In this document: positions 7,758-10,865 of the stretch, piece after piece
Layout of the letters: each line of letters starts with the position of its first letter
Numbering within the stretch: position 1 is the first letter of the stretch
Assembly: GCA_002702205.1 (NCBI GenBank)
Contig: NZYP01000013.1
Coordinates: 11,315 to 22,179 of the forward strand
Reading direction: 5' to 3'
Source: Flammeovirgaceae bacterium
GTDB lineage: Bacteria; Bacteroidota; Bacteroidia; Cytophagales; MED-G16
Length of the DNA stretch: 10,865 nucleotides
Notes under the pieces: generated by a model
Databases searched by the model: none
The model's input: only the letters and a program-made list of their open reading frames with translations
Told to the model about the DNA's origin: nothing
Made by a program: the position numbers and the translations under genes

Positions 7758-8480
7758 TTAATTTTTGTAATACCCTTTCAGGTCATCTAAAGATATGTTC
7801 CCATCATAAAAGGCTCTACCAAATATGATATTTTTAACTCCGATCTTTTCGAGCTTATATATATCTTTCATATCTCTAATACCCCCACCAGTAATCATAT
7901 TTATCTGAGGAAATTTTTTAAGAATCTTCTTGTAAAGACTGATGGGAGGACCTTCAAGTGTTCCGTCTTTTGAGATATCAGTTACTTTTATATTTTTAAG
8001 GCCTTTATTATAAAAATATTTTATGTGATCCACAGGGTCAATTTTTGTCTGATATTTCCATCCATTAATCCTTAGGTTATGTTCCCAAATATCAACTGCC
8101 ATTACTATTTTCTTAAATCCCCATGTTGTTAGGCAGTTCATAAATATATTTTTATTGTATACAGGCATGCTGCCCATTGTAACCATATTAGCCCCATTTA
8201 TGAATGCATTACTTACATTTTCACTTGTTCTTAGTCCACCTGAATAATTAATTTTAATATCTGAAAACTGCGAAATCATCTCAAGTAATATAAAATTATT
8301 TTTTTCGTGCATCTTCGCAGACCCGAGGTCAACAAAATAAACTTCTTTTATACCAATATCCTCAAACCTCTTAACAAGATCTATAGGACTCTCATGGTAG
8401 AATTGTAAAGTTCTGAAATCTCCAGATTTAACTTTGACTACTTTGTTGTCTTTTATATAAATGGATGCAATTAAGTTCAC
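7758..8480 (-). CDS. HisA-like (beta/alpha)8-barrel protein lacking the first catalytic Asp
   Basis: The 240-residue protein aligns along its whole length with HisA, the ProFAR isomerase of histidine synthesis. Kept features are VVKVKSGDF (14-22), VYFVDLGSAK (47-56), D130 in VMAVDIW (the second catalytic Asp position), the INGW loop (138-141), VTDISKDGTLEGP (166-178), TGGGIRDMKDI (197-207) and FGRAFYDGNISLDDL. The notable change is at the N-terminus: the PAIDI/PALDL strand holding the essential first Asp reads ASIYI, with Y8 there. The usual GGGxR reads SGGLR (80-84). The next Asp, D11, aligns with the second Asp of IDG and does not replace it. The start is GTG at 8480, which fits the HisA N-terminus; no better ATG exists. 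No his genes lie nearby: rprY is 38 nt upstream and purK 82 nt downstream, all on one strand. It could be a paralogue with another sugar-phosphate substrate, a non-catalytic protein, or a diverged HisA. Confidence 0.8.
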   Translation of the reverse strand: MNLIASIYIKDNKVVKVKSGDFRTLQFYHESPIDLVKRFEDIGIKEVYFVDLGSAKMHEKNNFILLEMISQFSDIKINYSGGLRTSENVSNAFINGANMVTMGSMPVYNKNIFMNCLTTWGFKKIVMAVDIWEHNLRINGWKYQTKIDPVDHIKYFYNKGLKNIKVTDISKDGTLEGPPISLYKKILKKFPQINMITGGGIRDMKDIYKLEKIGVKNIIFGRAFYDGNISLDDLKGYYKN

Positions 8481-8518
8481 TCCTATTATTAACTAAAAAA
8501 AAATTGAGATGCAAATAT

Positions 8519-9211
8519 TTATTTTAAAATTAACAACTTAAAGCCAAAACCGTGAATAGTCTTTATTTCAATTTTCTTATCCTCACTAAGATATTTTCTT
8601 AATTTAGCTATATACACATCCATACTTCTGGCATTATAGTATGAGTCATCCCCCCAGATTTTCATAAGTGCCATGCTCCTCTCAACCTTTGAATTTATAT
8701 TTTCACAAAAGAGTTTTAGTAACTCGTTTTCTTTAGTCGTTAATTTATACTCTATATTAGAATTACTTAAGAGAAGGTTCTGGTTGTGCAAAAAGGTATA
8801 TGACCCAAGAATAAATTTTTCTTCCAAATTCTTTTTCTCGACTCTAACAGACCTCTTAAGAACTGCGTCCATTCTCAATAGAAGCTCTTCAATACTAAAT
8901 GGTTTCGTTAAGTAATCATCAGCACCTATATTAAATGCTTTTACTATACTGTCCTTCTGAGATTTTGCAGTAAGAAAAATAATAGGAATATCTTTATTTA
9001 TTTTTCTTATGTCTTTAGCTAGGGAGAAACCATCTTTTTTTGGCATCATTATATCTAAAATAACTATATCGTAATTTTTATTTATAAAAAATTCTAAACC
9101 TTTTTCTCCATCTTCAGCCAATTCTACAATATACTTTTTTGAGGAAAGGTAGTCCGTCAAGACTTTTCCTAAATTTTTATCATCCTCTACAACTAATACA
9201 TTATTATTCAT
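8519..9211 (-). CDS. rprY: OmpR-type response regulator, RprY-like
   Basis: The 230-residue protein (from the ATG at 9211) has an N-terminal receiver domain and a C-terminal winged-helix DNA-binding domain. In the receiver, E9/D10/D11 form the acidic pocket, D53 in VILDIMMPKKDG is the phosphoacceptor, T81 (FLTAK) and K103 (LTKPFS) complete the switch. The effector domain (about 133-230) has KLTTKENELLKLF, then NARSMDVYIAKLRKYL and IHGFGFKL; these match RprY of Bacteroides closely. An in-frame TTG at 9217 could add two residues. The ATG overlaps the end of the kinase gene by 8 nt, so the pair is translationally coupled. It would act as a phosphorylation-controlled transcription factor; its targets are not visible here. 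Confidence 0.93.
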   Translation of the reverse strand: MNNNVLVVEDDKNLGKVLTDYLSSKKYIVELAEDGEKGLEFFINKNYDIVILDIMMPKKDGFSLAKDIRKINKDIPIIFLTAKSQKDSIVKAFNIGADDYLTKPFSIEELLLRMDAVLKRSVRVEKKNLEEKFILGSYTFLHNQNLLLSNSNIEYKLTTKENELLKLFCENINSKVERSMALMKIWGDDSYYNARSMDVYIAKLRKYLSEDKKIEIKTIHGFGFKLLILK

Positions 9212-10733
9212 AATCAAATTTTAATGTGAAAACAGAACCACTCCCATATTTACTATCTACTATTATACTGGCTCCTAATTTATTAACTATATTTTTTACG
9301 TAAGACAGACCTAGCCCAAAACCTTTAACATTATGGATATTCCCTTGAGGTTCCCTATAGAATTTATCAAAAATCTTATCAATGTTCCCTTTTTTAATTC
9401 CAATGCCATTGTCTTTAATTGAAACTTCTAATGAGGAGGAATTATTATTTGATTCAATAATTATAATAGGCTTTTCTTCTGAGTATTTGTAAGCATTCTC
9501 AATTAAATTATTAAAAACATTAATTAGGTGGTCTTTATTACCTTTAATGAATGGGTTATCTGCATTAAGTTTCTTGATTATCTTCCCTTCTTTTTTTTCA
9601 ACTTTAAAGTTGAATATATTAACTGACTCATTAATTATATCATGAATATTAACTTGGTATCTATCTAAATTATAACTTTCCTTCTCAGTCCGGGCAATAT
9701 TAAGAACTCTCTCAACTTGGCTTGCCAACCTTTTATTCTCCTCATCAATTATGTTCACATAATCATCTTTATTATTTTCTTTGTCAATCATAGCTTCACA
9801 TGCAAGAGATATAGTTGAGATAGGAGTCTTTAACTCGTGAGTCATGTTATCAATAAAATCATTTTTGATATCGGACAGTTTTTTAAGCTGAAATGCTTTT
9901 ACAACGACGTAATAGAAAGATAATGCTATCAGAATAATGAATAAAAAAGAGAAAACTAAACCGTATATATTATTATCTCTCAAATAATTCTCTTTGGATG
10001 GAAAATTCAAAAATAAAACTAAATTTGAGTCAATCAGATCATTTTGAAATAGACTAATAGAAAACTTTGATTTAATAATATCTGAATCATCAGTATTAGA
10101 TATTAAAATACTATTTTTTTCTTCATCAAGTATTAGATAGTCATAATCAATTTTAATATTCTTCTGTTTCAGAGTCGTCTTAATAAGTTTATCTATAGAC
10201 TGCTGATTTAATTTAGTCTTTATATTTCTGTCTCCTGTTAGTAACTTATTTAATATAATTTGTATCATTTCAGATCTATCAAGGACCTTATTTATTTGTT
10301 TTTGTATCGAGGTATCTACAGTAATCTCATTAAAGTCTTCTACTAGAATTGAGGCGTTTATATTGTCCTCAGAATCATTACCATCTACGCCACCAGATTC
10401 CAGATCAAACTGCAGAGAATTTTGAGTTGATTCAATACCATCTTTATCTATAGTCCTTTTATTAAAAATACTTTCTATAAGCTCTACGCCACCTGTCTCA
10501 TTGCTTCTACTAATTTTAAAAGTAGCTTGAAGGTTATCTCTAGTCAAATTAATTATCTCCCGCTCTTCTAATTTTTGATTAATTATAAATAGGACATCAT
10601 TTATGTCTTTATCAAATCTCTCATTACTTAACTCATCGATCTGGGAAATCCAGCTAAATTGTACTAGTAGAATTGATACCAATGAAATTGCAGTTAACGC
10701 AACTATCAGTAAGAATTTATTTTTATCCATCAT
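9204..10733 (-). CDS. rprX: Membrane sensor histidine kinase, RprX-like
   Basis: The 509-residue kinase begins with a transmembrane helix at about 7-29, followed by a periplasmic sensor region of about 225 residues (30-255) rich in Asp, Asn and Ser and without a recognised domain. A second transmembrane helix lies at about 256-280. The HisKA domain has the H-box NMTHELKTPIS with phosphoacceptor H299. The ATPase domain has the N-box NNLIENAYKYS (408-418), the G1 box DNGIGI (441-446), the F-box region IFDKFYR (454-460) and the G2 box GFGLGL (471-476). No HAMP or PAS is evident between the second helix and HisKA. Architecture and the RprY-like partner directly downstream support the RprX assignment. 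It starts at ATG 10733, immediately followed by a second ATG at 10730; either could be used. Confidence 0.92.
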   Translation of the reverse strand: MMDKNKFLLIVALTAISLVSILLVQFSWISQIDELSNERFDKDINDVLFIINQKLEEREIINLTRDNLQATFKISRSNETGGVELIESIFNKRTIDKDGIESTQNSLQFDLESGGVDGNDSEDNINASILVEDFNEITVDTSIQKQINKVLDRSEMIQIILNKLLTGDRNIKTKLNQQSIDKLIKTTLKQKNIKIDYDYLILDEEKNSILISNTDDSDIIKSKFSISLFQNDLIDSNLVLFLNFPSKENYLRDNNIYGLVFSFLFIILIALSFYYVVVKAFQLKKLSDIKNDFIDNMTHELKTPISTISLACEAMIDKENNKDDYVNIIDEENKRLASQVERVLNIARTEKESYNLDRYQVNIHDIINESVNIFNFKVEKKEGKIIKKLNADNPFIKGNKDHLINVFNNLIENAYKYSEEKPIIIIESNNNSSSLEVSIKDNGIGIKKGNIDKIFDKFYREPQGNIHNVKGFGLGLSYVKNIVNKLGASIIVDSKYGSGSVFTLKFDYE

Positions 10734-10734
10734 A

Positions 10735-10742
10735 CAAATCTA
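10735..10742 (-). promoter_or_regulatory. Candidate -7 promoter element before rprX
   Basis: The minus-strand word TAGATTTG matches the Bacteroidota -7 consensus TAnnTTTG exactly and ends one base before the rprX ATG at 10733. Transcription from it would begin in or next to the tandem ATG codons, giving a leaderless message starting near the second ATG (10730). No upstream TTG at 17-23 nt is seen. A chance match is quite possible. Confidence 0.25.
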
Positions 10743-10798
10743 CTGAAAGAAAATTTTTGATATTAAATCATGATAAATTTTAAGTAATTTTAACATAT

Positions 10799-10865
10799 GG
10801 GTGATTAGCTCAGTTGGTTCAGAGCACTGCCTTGACAGGGCAGGGGTCACTGGTTCGAATCCAGT
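10799..10865 (+). tRNA. tRNA-Val (GAC), 3' end outside window
   Basis: The sequence folds as a tRNA missing only the 3' acceptor strand. The 5' acceptor strand is GGGTGAT (10799-10805), the D-arm is GCTC/GAGC around AGTTGGTTCA, the anticodon stem is CTGCC/GGCAG around the loop TTGACAG, and the T-arm is ACTGG-TTCGAAT-CCAGT. The anticodon in the loop is GAC, which reads valine codons GUC and GUU. A five-base variable loop (GGGTC) makes it a class I tRNA. The window ends exactly after the T-stem, so the expected ATCACCC strand, discriminator and any CCA are unseen. It is divergent from rprX across a 65-bp AT-rich spacer. Confidence 0.97.

Noticed and set aside
7758-8480. Reading D11 of the HisA-like protein as a shifted catalytic Asp
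   Set aside because: The alignment of VVKVKSGDF with VVRLHQGDY of HisA fixes the frame, and D11 matches the second Asp of the LIDG segment and not the catalytic one.
8481-8490. GGAG next to the GTG start of the HisA-like gene as a Shine-Dalgarno
   Set aside because: The GGA directly abuts the start codon and the final G is part of GTG, leaving no spacer, and no other gene here has such a site.
8673-8915. 80-codon open frame on the plus strand inside rprY
   Set aside because: It is antisense to the receiver/effector linker of a clear response regulator.
10754-10792. Promoter for the tRNA-Val gene (TTTTTG plus TAAATTTT or TAATTTTA)
   Set aside because: The spacers from TTG to the candidate -7 words are 14 and 25 nt, outside the usual range, and neither word ends in the consensus G.
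1-10865. CRISPR arrays, insertion sequences, prophage or defence genes
   Set aside because: No repeated spacers, transposase motifs, terminal repeats or defence-type domains were seen; all coding space is filled by housekeeping or regulatory genes.

Overview
The window is a strongly AT-rich, gene-dense bacterial chromosome segment. It most likely comes from a marine or otherwise streamlined member of the Bacteroidota, near Flavobacteriales. Three things point there: GluRS has the Bacteroidota form (a Cys-free YYAFD segment and a long insertion after the KLSKR motif); the two-component pair closely resembles RprX/RprY of Bacteroides; and genes lack Shine-Dalgarno sequences, with a few TAnnTTTG (Bacteroidota -7 type) words before starts. 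No mobile element, CRISPR array, phage gene or transfer signature was seen. No gap between genes exceeds about 85 bases.

Left part, plus strand (1-3635): the 3' end of a CtlX-type citrulline hydrolase (cut by the window edge), a RidA enamine/imine deaminase, glutamyl-tRNA synthetase (gltX) and a LYS1/alanine-dehydrogenase-like NAD(P) enzyme. ridA and gltX abut with no gap, and gltX overlaps the dehydrogenase by 23 nt, so these look like one transcript linked to amino-acid nitrogen metabolism.

Right part, minus strand (10733 down to 3632, in transcription order): rprX sensor kinase, rprY response regulator, a HisA-like TIM barrel, purK, purE, glnS and folE. purK/purE make N5-CAIR and convert it to CAIR in purine synthesis; folE starts pterin/folate synthesis from GTP; glnS charges tRNA-Gln. 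The two strands converge at 3632-3635, where a single TTAA supplies both stop codons. Just beyond rprX, diverging from it, is the first 67 nt of a tRNA-Val(GAC) gene, cut by the window end.

Most of the window is conserved housekeeping. The item most worth following is the lone HisA-like protein at 7758-8480. It keeps the second catalytic Asp and the TDISKDGT strand, but has Tyr where HisA has its first catalytic Asp, and it lies outside any his operon, between a two-component system and purK. No clearly new multi-gene system is visible.
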